Assembly: GCA_003132405.1 (NCBI GenBank) | Contig: PKXQ01000107.1 | Location: forward strand, 1-64,000 | Source of the DNA: Acidobacteriaceae bacterium | GTDB taxonomy: Bacteria > Acidobacteriota > Terriglobia > Terriglobales > Acidobacteriaceae | Reading direction: 5' to 3' | Length of the DNA: 64,000 bases | In this document: positions 53,389 through 61,432 of the stretch, piece by piece | Position numbering within the stretch: position 1 is the first letter of the stretch | Layout: each line of letters begins with the position of its first letter | The notes under the pieces: generated by a model | Told to the model about the DNA's origin: nothing | The model's input: the letters and a program-made list of their open reading frames with translations, nothing else | Databases searched by the model: none | Made by a program: the position numbers and the translations under genes

Positions 53389-54252
53389 TCAGGGCTGCGG
53401 AGTTGGCTGGGGAGGCAGGAGCGGCGACTGGTTTGATTCCGGCACTGACGACGGAGCCGAAAACGTGGGATCGATTAGAGGTTGGGTGAGTGATTCGGGC
53501 GCTGTTGGCGCTTGCGGGCGGATTCCTCGGGCTTCGACAATCGACCAGCGCCAGTCTTCATCGGGTCCGGGAGTGATTCCGATATCTTCCTGAAATGCGG
53601 TCGTGCTGAAGGGCTTGGCCTCAGCCTTGAGATGATAGAGCAGCGTCACGTCAGACCGCCGCTCGACTGTGACCGGAGCCAGGCCTTCGGCCGCTGGTAT
53701 CACATGCGCGCGCGCCGCTGATTCGGCGTTCTCTCCGGGCTTGCGCTCGAGGGTCAGGCCGATGGTGATTTCGCGCAGCTCCCAGTCGGTCCCGTTGAAA
53801 ACTTGAAGCTGCAGGCTTTCGTCCTGGATCGAGCCAGGGCCGTCGATCTTGAGCAGTTCGGGTAGTGGCAGATCTTCGATGAGCACAGGCCTGATCAGCA
53901 GCGAACTGGCGTTCGCATTGAATGACAAGCTGCAGGTCACATCGGGTGATGAAACTTTCAACGTGTTGCCGGACGGGTCGATCGAGAAAACTGTTTTATC
54001 GGCTTTGATAGGACGGGCGTTCTTCGCGTCCTCCATGACTTGGGCGAGATTATCGTTGTCGATCACGGTGGGGGCTGCGTCCGGTTCCTGCGTCTGCTGC
54101 TGCGATTTATTTTTGCGCAGATCTCGCGCGACGTCGCCGAGCGGGGGAGGATCGTCCTGCGCCCACGCGGTGTTCGGGAGGAGAGGTGCGCCAAATAACA
54201 CGAGCGCGGCCGACAGGATAACGGAGCGCAGGCTGGGGAGTCGGGATCGCAT
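53389..54252 (-). CDS. Hypothetical exported protein
   Basis: 287 residues with a signal peptide (MRSRLPSLRSVILSAALVLF, then cleavage near NTAWAQ). An early segment LGDVARDLRKNKSQQ is common in small exported proteins of Acidobacteriota as I recall. The middle is beta-rich (NGTDWELREITIGLTLE), and the last 30 residues are Pro/Ser-rich. No catalytic motif. Convergent with the amidase gene. Confidence 0.7.
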   Translation of the reverse strand: MRSRLPSLRSVILSAALVLFGAPLLPNTAWAQDDPPPLGDVARDLRKNKSQQQTQEPDAAPTVIDNDNLAQVMEDAKNARPIKADKTVFSIDPSGNTLKVSSPDVTCSLSFNANASSLLIRPVLIEDLPLPELLKIDGPGSIQDESLQLQVFNGTDWELREITIGLTLERKPGENAESAARAHVIPAAEGLAPVTVERRSDVTLLYHLKAEAKPFSTTAFQEDIGITPGPDEDWRWSIVEARGIRPQAPTAPESLTQPLIDPTFSAPSSVPESNQSPLLPPQPTPQP

Positions 54253-54360
54253 GATTCAGTCGCTAAGAGAGTAAGTCGCTTAGCGAGTTTATCTCCATCT
54301 ATAGGAAGTTTAGGCGAGATAGAGTGGGTGAGAAGTTACTAAAGGAACGGGAGGGTGGTA

Positions 54361-54480
54361 GCACTTCCGCGGCAGTTAGCAGGGCCTGCCTAACTGGAGT
54401 CGGCCGCGAAGAATGGGAAAGGGCACGGACGCGCTCAGATCGAAGTAACGCGCAACGGGGCGCGTCAATGCCCTTTCACC
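54361..54480. other. Two strong hairpins in the upstream region of the exported-protein gene
   Basis: Hairpin 1 pairs CAGTTAG (54,373) with CTAACTG (54,390), closed by CGCGG/CCGCG. Hairpin 2 pairs GAAAGGGCA (54,417-54,425) with TGCCCTTTC (54,469-54,477). Inside it GACGCGC pairs with GCGCGTC. On the minus strand this would be the 5' leader of the gene starting at 54,252. It could be a riboswitch-like leader, a small RNA, or a mobile repeat; I match it to no known family. Confidence 0.45.
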
Positions 54481-54529
54481 AATCACCTTCTAGCTGCAAA
54501 CGGCTGCCGCGAACGGCGAGTCCTGCCGG

Positions 54530-54652
54530 TTACAGCAGGCCAGAGGTACGAAAACGGGCGATCGGATCGGTTACCGCCATTGGTTGACGCTTAAAAACCC
54601 AGCGCGCCACCGCAATTCCCAATGCCGCATAGCACAGATGCCAGATTTTCAT
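54530..54652 (-). CDS. Possible 40-aa small protein
   Basis: ATG at 54652 with GGGGAG 6 nt upstream. The product begins MKIWHLCYAALGIAVARWVF and has one short hydrophobic segment with a basic flank, then FRTSGLL. The ribosome site and amphipathic design favour translation, but length gives little statistical support. Confidence 0.4.
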   Translation of the reverse strand: MKIWHLCYAALGIAVARWVFKRQPMAVTDPIARFRTSGLL

Positions 54653-54816
54653 AGATCGCTCCCCACGCCGGACCTTGGTTGGGGAGAGATACGAAAGGTC
54701 GCGCCGTGAACTAACCCTACCTCTGGTTCATCGGCAGGTCTAGGCCACGAAGGTGCTATAAATCTGGGCAAAAAGTAATCGCTAGTAACACGGGTTAGTA
54801 ACTCGCGGGGATGTTT

Positions 54817-55938
54817 CTATTGGGAGGCTTCGATCCAACCGCCGCCGACGACGATGTCGCCATCGTAAAAAACAGCAGCTTGGCCCGGCGTGATGGCGCG
54901 CTGCGGCTCGTCAAAGGTGACTAGGACTTCGTCCGGCCCAGTCGATTCGATAACGGCGGGCGCCGGCTGGTGCTTATGGCGGATCTTTATGGCTACGCGC
55001 ATTGGCTCGGGCAACTCGGCGGTTGAGATCAGGTTGACTCGACGCGCGTGGAGAGTGCGCGAGTAGAGTTCTTCATCCTTGCCAACGACAACCTGGCGCG
55101 TGTCATTCTTGATCTGGATGACGTAAAGCGGAGAGCCGGTGGCTACACCGAGTCCCTTACGCTGGCCGACAGTGAAATTGTGCACGCCGGTGTGCTCGCC
55201 GATTACCTCGCCGTCGGTGGTGACCATCTCGCCGGAAACATCTGCCGGCGCGTCTCCCTGCTCGGTGAGATAGGCTTCTAGAAAGCGCTTGTAGTCGCCT
55301 CCGGGCACGAAGCAGATCTCCTGCGAGTCGGGCTTTTCAGCGATGACGAGGCCTTGCCGGCGAGCCAGTTCGCGCACTTCTGGCTTGGTCATTCCGCCCA
55401 ATGGAAAGAGAGTGCGGCTGAGTTGCTCTTGCGTCAGGCCGAAGAGAAAGTAAGTCTGATCCTTGGAACGATCAGCAGGGCGCTTCAGCAGCCAGCGATT
55501 GCGCTGCTCGTCGAAGACTACTTGCGCGTAGTGGCCGGTGGCAACCTTGTCGGCGCCGATCTGGCGCGCGACGATGAGAAGCTGGTCAAACTTCAAGTGA
55601 TTGTTGCAGAGGCTGCACGGGATTGGCGTGCGTCCGGCTAAGTATTCCTCAACGAAGGGCCGCACCACGTCGCGCTCGAAGCGCTCTTCATGATTGACCA
55701 CGTAGTAGGGAATGCCGAGAGTCTCAGCTACGCGGCGCGCATCGTAAACGTCGTCGATCGAACAACAGCGGCCCTGGACGGATTCGGGCATACCAGCGTG
55801 TCCGGCTAGGCGGCGCTGGTTCCAGAGCTGCATGGTAAGGCCGATGACGTTGCGGCCTTCGGCGCGCAGCATGGCCGCAACGGCCGAGGAGTCGACTCCT
55901 CCCGACATGGCAACGGCGATGGTTTCGGAAGCTAGCAT
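54817..55938 (-). CDS. mnmA: tRNA 2-thiouridine synthase MnmA
   Basis: Thiolates uridine 34 of Lys, Glu and Gln tRNAs using sulfur relayed from a cysteine desulfurase. 373 residues. The PP-loop AMSGGVDSSAVAA (about 9-21) binds ATP. The two catalytic cysteines are in PCSLCNN (about 107) and QEICFVPGG (about 208). The start codon lies at the edge of a heptad array, so its ribosome site is made of repeat sequence. A cysteine desulfurase gene is directly upstream on the same strand, a functional pair. Confidence 0.95.
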   Translation of the reverse strand: MLASETIAVAMSGGVDSSAVAAMLRAEGRNVIGLTMQLWNQRRLAGHAGMPESVQGRCCSIDDVYDARRVAETLGIPYYVVNHEERFERDVVRPFVEEYLAGRTPIPCSLCNNHLKFDQLLIVARQIGADKVATGHYAQVVFDEQRNRWLLKRPADRSKDQTYFLFGLTQEQLSRTLFPLGGMTKPEVRELARRQGLVIAEKPDSQEICFVPGGDYKRFLEAYLTEQGDAPADVSGEMVTTDGEVIGEHTGVHNFTVGQRKGLGVATGSPLYVIQIKNDTRQVVVGKDEELYSRTLHARRVNLISTAELPEPMRVAIKIRHKHQPAPAVIESTGPDEVLVTFDEPQRAITPGQAAVFYDGDIVVGGGWIEASQ

Positions 55939-56028
55939 TTAGCAGTTAGCACTTAGCATTTAGCCTTTAGCAGTCAGCAATTAGACGTTAATGATTTCCC
56001 GCTGGACTAAGGGCTAAATGCTAAGTGC
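55934..56028. repeat. Heptad array TTAGCAT type with inverted partner
   Basis: Eight units with 7-bp period (AGCATTT AGCAGTT and variants) at 55,934-55,989. An inverse arm GGGCTAAATGCTAAGTGC at 56,011-56,028 is its near-exact complement. The array covers the mnmA start codon; the partner arm reaches the stop codon of the desulfurase gene. Confidence 0.8.
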
Positions 56029-57198
56029 GCTCTTCGACCAGGTTGGCGACAAATCTCGCAGACGCGCCACCGTCTCTGGAATCAGCCCCAGCGCAAAATC
56101 GACATCCTCTTCCGTATTCTGCTTGCCGAGGCTGAAGCGGATGCTGGCTTTCGCTCGGTCACGGCTCAGGCCCATCGCGGTCAACACGTGCGACGGTTCG
56201 ATTGCTCCTGAAGAACACGCGGCACCGGTTGAGACCGCCAGCCCTTTCAAGTCTAACGCGATAACCAGCGCCTCGCCTTCGATTCCGTCAAAATAAACGT
56301 TGGTCGTATTGGGCACGCGGGGCGCACGTCCACTGTTTGAATCAGCGCCGTTCAGACCGGTGGCTTCGAGGGCGAGGAGTTCCCTCTCCATGCGGTCGCG
56401 AGCAGCCGCCATCTTCGCATCGTTGCCGCGATCGAGGCTGGCGCTCGCTAACTCGGCCGCCTTGCCCAAACCAACGATGCCCGCTACGTTCTCCGTTCCA
56501 GCGCGACGTGAGCGCTCATGACTTCCGCCATAGAGCATCGGCTCAAGCTGAGTTCCCTTACGGAGGTAAAGCGCGCCAACCCCTTGCGGTGCGTGGAATT
56601 TATGGCCAGAGATGGTCAGCGAGTCGCAACAGATTTCGTTGACATCGACCGTGACCTTGCCTGCAGCCTGCACGGCGTCGGTGTGGAAGTACACGTCGGC
56701 CTCGGCAGCAATCTTTCCAATCTCTGCGACCGGCTGCAGGACGCCAGTCTCGTTATTGGCAAACATGATGGTGACCAATTTCGTATTCGGGCGGATGGCG
56801 CGCTTAACGTCGACCGGATCAAGCAAGCCACGTCCATCGACGGAAATGTAGGTAACGTCGCAATGCTTGGCTTCAGCAAGATGCCTGCAGGCGTTGAGCA
56901 CCGCGTGATGCTCGATGGTCGAGGTGATGATGTGATCGCCCTCGCGCGTCAGCCCAAATATCGCCAGATTGTCGGCCTCCGTGCCGCCGCTCGTGAAGAC
57001 TAACTCCGAGGAGCGGCAGTGAAGCAGCGCTGCCACCGATTCGCGAGACCGCTCGACGGCGGCTCGCGTCTCCTGCCCATGATGGTGGATCGAAGAGGCA
57101 TTGCCGAAATGCTCCCCGAAATAAGGGCGCATCGCCTCGAGAATCTCGGGGAGAACGGGAGTGGTCGCGTTGTTATCGAGATAGACTCGCCGCATCAT
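56014..57198 (-). CDS. iscS: Cysteine desulfurase (IscS/NifS family)
   Basis: PLP enzyme that takes sulfur from cysteine as a persulfide, 394 residues. YLDNNATTPVLPE opens the protein. TISGHKFHAPQG holds the PLP lysine. The catalytic Cys is in VSTGAACSSG (about 328), the class I loop. It lies upstream of mnmA, so it likely supplies sulfur for tRNA thiolation and perhaps for Fe-S clusters; no iscU or scaffold gene is adjacent. ATG at 57195 is an equal start choice. Confidence 0.92.
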   Translation of the reverse strand: MMRRVYLDNNATTPVLPEILEAMRPYFGEHFGNASSIHHHGQETRAAVERSRESVAALLHCRSSELVFTSGGTEADNLAIFGLTREGDHIITSTIEHHAVLNACRHLAEAKHCDVTYISVDGRGLLDPVDVKRAIRPNTKLVTIMFANNETGVLQPVAEIGKIAAEADVYFHTDAVQAAGKVTVDVNEICCDSLTISGHKFHAPQGVGALYLRKGTQLEPMLYGGSHERSRRAGTENVAGIVGLGKAAELASASLDRGNDAKMAAARDRMERELLALEATGLNGADSNSGRAPRVPNTTNVYFDGIEGEALVIALDLKGLAVSTGAACSSGAIEPSHVLTAMGLSRDRAKASIRFSLGKQNTEEDVDFALGLIPETVARLRDLSPTWSKSALSI

Positions 57199-57315
57199 GG
57201 TGCTTCTATTGTACTGGTCTCAACGGGATGTTCGACGCAGGAAAGTGAAAGGGGCGCCGGCTAACGCCGCTCCCCTTGATGAACTCTACATGCTGTTGGC
57301 AGCCGAGTTGAAAAA

Positions 57316-58149
57316 CTAATTTCCCTGTGCGATCTGCGGCGTGCGTTCGCCAAGCGTGAATTTCACGTCTACTGTCTGCCGAGGTGAAACGGTCACCGCT
57401 TTGCTCCACATAATGGGGTCGGAGAACACCGGCCGCTTCACGCGCAGTTGCGTCGCAATATCGTAGAGCGAACTCTCGCCGACGACCTTCCATCCCTCGT
57501 GCCAGGCAACGATTTCATAATCGCCGGGCGGGACGTCGGTCAGCGCAAAGTTGCCATCCTTATCCGTCACGGCGTAGTAGGGGTGTCGCGCCACGATCAT
57601 TTCGCCATTCATCCAGACATGGCCAGCATTGCAGCGCAGGCTGACAGCGCCTTCGCGGGTCATGGGACGAGTGATCTCCTGCCCTTCGCGAACGAATGGG
57701 AGGTTGTAATCGGCGTTGCCCGACATCTGCACGGTGTGGAGCAACGGATCGCTGTCGCGGACGGTCAGTGTTGCTTGACTCGGCACCAGCAGAATGTGGG
57801 GTTCATAGCGGCAGTTCTTCTGGTCGAGAAAGCGGCGCTGCGCGGGCAAATCCATTGCCTTGCCCTTGGCGATGTTTCTAAGATAGACGACGGTATTCGC
57901 CACGCCGCCGCTCGGCGCGACCAACAGGCGCTCGAGATCGCGGTGTTTCTGTCCGAGGGGATCGCAGATTTGGGTGTCTTTGTTGATTTCCGAGGCAACA
58001 AGGTGCGGCAGCGCTCCCTGCCACTTCACTGTTCCCCTGATGGTTCCGCCATCCTGGACCGTGATTACCTGGTACCCGGATTGTGCGACGGAAAAAACTG
58101 ATGCGACGAAGCATGCGAATAGCATTACCTGTCGAAGAAGAGAAGTCAT
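57316..58149 (-). CDS. Exported protein with carboxypeptidase-regulatory-like domain
   Basis: 277 residues from ATG at 58149 (GAGGG upstream). A signal peptide runs to about residue 25 (FACFVASVFSVAQ). Residues about 35-190 look like a cupredoxin-type barrel (TIRGTVKWQGALP; LLVPSQATLTVRDSDPLLHT; LRCNAGHVWMNGEMIVARHP), with His and Cys placed as in copper-binding plastocyanin-like domains. YAVTDKDGNFALTDVPPGDY is the regulatory-like Ig-fold domain. Similar proteins occur in respiratory gene sets, but no partner is next to it. Confidence 0.75.
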   Translation of the reverse strand: MTSLLRQVMLFACFVASVFSVAQSGYQVITVQDGGTIRGTVKWQGALPHLVASEINKDTQICDPLGQKHRDLERLLVAPSGGVANTVVYLRNIAKGKAMDLPAQRRFLDQKNCRYEPHILLVPSQATLTVRDSDPLLHTVQMSGNADYNLPFVREGQEITRPMTREGAVSLRCNAGHVWMNGEMIVARHPYYAVTDKDGNFALTDVPPGDYEIVAWHEGWKVVGESSLYDIATQLRVKRPVFSDPIMWSKAVTVSPRQTVDVKFTLGERTPQIAQGN

Positions 58150-58367
58150 AATCACCACCCTCGAAAACAATGTCAATCGGAGGAGTTAGTACAGCGCGGA
58201 TGGGGAAACGAAGCCACAGCGGGGTTTCGGCGGCCTAATTTATCGTTAATTCGCTGTTCCCCTAGTAACCGCGTGCATGGTTACGACGATAGGCCATATC
58301 CAAAAGGGTGAGCAAATAACTCCGGTACATGTACTTTGGTAAGGATGCGGCTCCGCCTCAATCTATA

Positions 58368-58830
58368 GGGCCCCTTTAGCGTGCCGATGGCAGAGGTCAC
58401 GGCAGAGTGCATGTCGGAAAGCGTGGCGGCCGTGACCCGAGCAGCAAAGGTAGAGGCATTCAATTCGTGGTCGGCGTGCAGAATGAGAGCGATATCAAGC
58501 GCGCGCTCGGCGGTCTTCGAAGGCGGTGCGCCGTTGACATAAGCAGGAAATTTGCGGCATGAGAAAGTGATCGATCAGGCGAAATTACGGGATGCCCTTT
58601 GCGAATGCGATCGTAATTCGCAACCAGCATCGATAGCTGGAACGTCAACCGAATCGCCTTGTCGATGTTGGCGTCGTGATCGTTCTTGGTGTTCTCCGGA
58701 TCATAGTAGGAAAGCGCGGAGACCAGAGTACGCCCCTCGCTTGCGGTTTGGAGAATTGCGACCGCTCGTTTGAAAAGCAGCAGCTCCCCAACCCTCTTTT
58801 GTACGCCAAGCTGGAGGTGTTTTCCACGCG
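58368..58830 (-). pseudogene. gltA: Citrate synthase fragment, frameshifted and truncated
   Basis: One frame reads LVSALSYYDPENTKNDHDAN, then KAIRLTFQLSMLVANYDRI and SLSHAANFL. Another continues [20 protein letters not shown], then [18 protein letters not shown] and GTLKGP. Both are clear citrate synthase sequence, including the catalytic-site [10 protein letters not shown]. The frame changes near 58,538-58,548. The gene stops at KGP where LHGGAN is expected, and the N-terminal third is lost. Inactive; an intact citrate synthase must lie elsewhere. Confidence 0.8.
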
Positions 58831-58882
58831 GCTGGATTCACTGATCTTCAGCAAAAACAGGCAACTCAGGCGCGCGAATCGA

Positions 58883-59725
58883 TTATTCTGGCCAGATCGT
58901 GGCTGCCGTTTTGCTTAGAATTTGTTCTCGGATTTCGGCGCTCACGGACAGCGCTTTAAATTCCTCGAGATTCTGCTTGACGTCGGGAACGCCCGGCCCA
59001 GGCCAGTCTGTGCCGAATAATGTTTTATGGGCGATCTCGTCGAGGCGCGGAAAGTACTTCAGCAGAGTTTTCGGAGGAATGCCGCTGATGTCGAGATAGA
59101 CGTTCGCGTGCCGCCGCAGAAGAAAGAATGCGGTGTTCATCCACAGCGGACGACCGCCATGGGCCATCAGGATTGTGAGTTTGGGAAAATCAACCGCCAC
59201 ATCGTCGAGGTAGATCGGATCGCCATATTTATTGCGCGCACCGGGAAAGATCGAGGTGCCGGTGTGAAACATGATGGGGATCCCATTCGCTTCGGCAGCG
59301 CGGTAGATAATTTCGAGTTCTTTGACTCCGTGCAGATAATCATTGGGAAAAAGCAACTGATGCGGCGGGTGAATCTTGATCATGCGCAGGCCAAGACGCA
59401 GGATGTACTCGACTTCCGCCATGATATTAGTGGTGTGCCGCGGATGCAGGCTGCCGCAGGAAATGAGGCGCTTGGGATCGTGCTTGGTGTAATCGGCGAC
59501 GAACTGATTGACCTCCGAGGTAAAGCCGATCACCTCCGGCGCAACGTAGTTGATTAGCACAGCCCGATCCACGCCACAACGATCAAGATATTTGAGAAAA
59601 GCCTGCGGCGAACGGCAATACTCCGCAATTTCGTCGAAGTTCGTGCGCTTGCGCTTCATCAATTCGAGCGCGTGCGGCTTGTAGAGATCAATCGGCGCGA
59701 TATGGATGTGGCAGTCAGTGATCAC
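58883..59725 (-). CDS. Amidohydrolase (PF04909-type TIM-barrel hydrolase)
   Basis: About 280 residues from GTG at 59725, giving the typical opening ITDCHIHIAPIDL with the HxH metal pair. A TTG at 59749 lies in a heptad array and is less likely. MFHTGTSIFPG (His about 160), AHGGRP (about 203) and the Asp in GTDWPGPG complete the metal site. The family includes decarboxylases and hydrolases of aromatic or carboxylic substrates. It is near the acyl-CoA catabolic cluster and may belong to it. Confidence 0.87.
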   Translation of the reverse strand: MITDCHIHIAPIDLYKPHALELMKRKRTNFDEIAEYCRSPQAFLKYLDRCGVDRAVLINYVAPEVIGFTSEVNQFVADYTKHDPKRLISCGSLHPRHTTNIMAEVEYILRLGLRMIKIHPPHQLLFPNDYLHGVKELEIIYRAAEANGIPIMFHTGTSIFPGARNKYGDPIYLDDVAVDFPKLTILMAHGGRPLWMNTAFFLLRRHANVYLDISGIPPKTLLKYFPRLDEIAHKTLFGTDWPGPGVPDVKQNLEEFKALSVSAEIREQILSKTAATIWPE

Positions 59726-59737
59726 TGTTTGGGTTGG

Positions 59738-59765
59738 GCTAAATGCCAATTGCTAATGGCTAATA
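59738..59765. repeat. Heptad array GCTAAAT/GCTAATG
   Basis: Four units: GCTAAAT GCCAATT, GCTAATG and GCTAATA. It lies at the start of the amidohydrolase gene. Confidence 0.75.
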
Positions 59766-59775
59766 CAGGCTGTCT

Positions 59776-60114
59776 TCAGTAGAGCGGCACTTTCGGATCG
59801 ACCGTACGCGCCCAGCCGTCTATGCCGCCGCGCATGGATTGAACTTTGTCATATCCCTGCTGACGAAGCCAGTTGGTGACGGACAACGAACGCACGCCGT
59901 GGTGGCACATGACCACGATGTGATCGTCGGGATTAAGTTCCTGGTGAGCGCGCGTCGGGATGTCACCCATCGGAATATGCTTTGCTCCGTCGATGCGTGA
60001 GGCTTCATATTCCCAAGGCTCACGAACATCGACGAGGGTAAATGTTTCACCGCGCTGCTGTAACGACTTGACCTGACCGGGAGAGATTTCGAAGTCCATA
60101 GTTCGATCCATCAT
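59776..60114 (-). CDS. Rhodanese-like domain protein
   Basis: A single rhodanese domain of about 112 residues. TLVDVREPWEYEASRI is the N-terminal motif and VVMCHHGVRS carries the catalytic Cys in a six-residue loop. GGIDGWARTVDP ends the domain. Such single-domain proteins transfer sulfane sulfur or act as redox switches. The start among ATGs at 60114, 60111 and 60099 is uncertain; the frame to 60162 adds a poorly conserved leader. Confidence 0.87.
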   Translation of the reverse strand: MMDRTMDFEISPGQVKSLQQRGETFTLVDVREPWEYEASRIDGAKHIPMGDIPTRAHQELNPDDHIVVMCHHGVRSLSVTNWLRQQGYDKVQSMRGGIDGWARTVDPKVPLY

Positions 60115-60181
60115 ATGTTGGCATCTTTCACGGAGCGAAGGACCTATGCCTTGCGGGCACACTCAACTACCGCGGACACCG

Positions 60182-60658
60182 TCAATCATTGTTGTGAATC
60201 CCCGGCGCGCCTCGCAGCGTGGTAAGGCTAACCAGCGCCGCCAAAGCCCAGAGAGCGCCGGTTCCAATGCGAGCCAAGCGCACATCGGAGACGGAGATGC
60301 CGTGCCATAGCGTTACCGAAAATCCAACGAGAAAATTGCCGACGAGCACTCCGAAAAATATGCGCTCGCGCACGCACCGCGTGTCGAGCGCCAACGCAGC
60401 CAGCAGCACGATCCAGACAATGTAAGTTGCGGCGGTCCAGTAGTCGTGCGGCCATTCATATTCGCCGCGCGTGACGTGTCCAAAAGAACTCCACGCGAAG
60501 TACGCACACCCGAGAAAGCCGGCGACACCCCACAAGGGCGTTCCACACATCAGATGATCGGAGTGAGAAGAACGCCTCGCGTCATTTTTTGCGGCTGCTT
60601 TAGTCAGCCCAGTGCTTGCGTCAATCTCGGTTTTCTCGTTTGCTATTTGCCGGTCCAT
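60182..60658 (-). CDS. Hypothetical four-helix membrane protein
   Basis: 158 residues. The first 35 are polar; then four hydrophobic helices (LWGVAGFLGCAYFAWSSF; AATYIVWIVLLAALALD; IFFGVLVGNFLVGFSVTLW; GTGALWALAALVSLTTL). No family is recognised. It overlaps the 3' end of the enoyl-CoA hydratase gene by 16 bp on the same strand, so it is probably translated from that transcript. Confidence 0.7.
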   Translation of the reverse strand: MDRQIANEKTEIDASTGLTKAAAKNDARRSSHSDHLMCGTPLWGVAGFLGCAYFAWSSFGHVTRGEYEWPHDYWTAATYIVWIVLLAALALDTRCVRERIFFGVLVGNFLVGFSVTLWHGISVSDVRLARIGTGALWALAALVSLTTLRGAPGIHNND

Positions 60659-61419
60659 TTTGGTGGTCGTTTGTCGAGGAAGGCAATGATACCCTCACGC
60701 GCGTCTGCGGTCGAGACAAGTTCTTCGAGATAAATTTTCTCGGCTCGAGCCAGGCCCTTGTCGAAGTGAATCGCGTCCCAAGCATACATAGCCTTCTTGG
60801 CGTGAGCAATCGCCATGGGGCTTAGTTGGCGGAGCTCATCCAGTGTCTCTTGGACTAGAGCGTCGAGCTCAGTGGCCTGGGCGGAGCGATTGGCTAGGCC
60901 GATCGCGAGTGCCTCTTCGCCAGAAATCTGGCGCCCGGTGAGGATAAGTTCGGCGCCGCGTTTCTGGCCTACTAGCGCGGGCAACGCTACGGCCGCGACC
61001 GGCGGGTAGCAAGCCAGCTTGATCTCGGGAAATCCCCAAGTGGCATCGCGTGCCGTGTAAACCATATCGCAGACAGCGGCGAGTTCCGCCCCTCCGCCCA
61101 GGCAAGCGCCGCGGACGGCGGCAATTGTGACTTTGCGTGATGCAACAATCGCCCGGATCACCGCATGAAAACTCGTCAGCATCTCGTGAATCTGCTCAGG
61201 CAGGTGAGCTTTAATGTCGACTCCAGCGGAGAAAGCGCGGAAGTCGCCTTCAAACACGATCACAGAGACATCGGTCAGCGCCTCGATCTCCATCAGCGCG
61301 TCGTGAAGCTCGCGCGTCATTTGCAGGTCGATTACGTTCAGCGGAGGATTGATGAGCTTGATGCGGGCAACGGATGACACGATTTTTGTTTCAATCCGGC
61401 TCGCGGCGGTCGTCGTCAT
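60643..61419 (-). CDS. Enoyl-CoA hydratase/isomerase family protein
   Basis: 258-residue crotonase-fold enzyme. FRAFSAGVDIKAHL forms the first part of the oxyanion hole and GACLGGGAELAAVCDMVY the second (about 105-122). The usual second catalytic Glu position is followed by FPEIKLACYPP. Members hydrate, isomerise or hydrolyse acyl-CoAs. It sits downstream of the BoxB-like epoxygenase, so it likely handles ring-cleavage or beta-oxidation intermediates. Confidence 0.9.
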   Translation of the reverse strand: MTTTAASRIETKIVSSVARIKLINPPLNVIDLQMTRELHDALMEIEALTDVSVIVFEGDFRAFSAGVDIKAHLPEQIHEMLTSFHAVIRAIVASRKVTIAAVRGACLGGGAELAAVCDMVYTARDATWGFPEIKLACYPPVAAVALPALVGQKRGAELILTGRQISGEEALAIGLANRSAQATELDALVQETLDELRQLSPMAIAHAKKAMYAWDAIHFDKGLARAEKIYLEELVSTADAREGIIAFLDKRPPKWTGK

Positions 61420-61432
61420 CTTCGCGGCATGC

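Noticed and set aside
54324-54587. 87-codon plus-strand ORF over the double hairpins
   Set aside because: Composition dictated by the hairpin DNA; no ribosome site.
55934-55989. CRISPR-like array
   Set aside because: Units are 7 bp with no spacers; no cas genes in the window.
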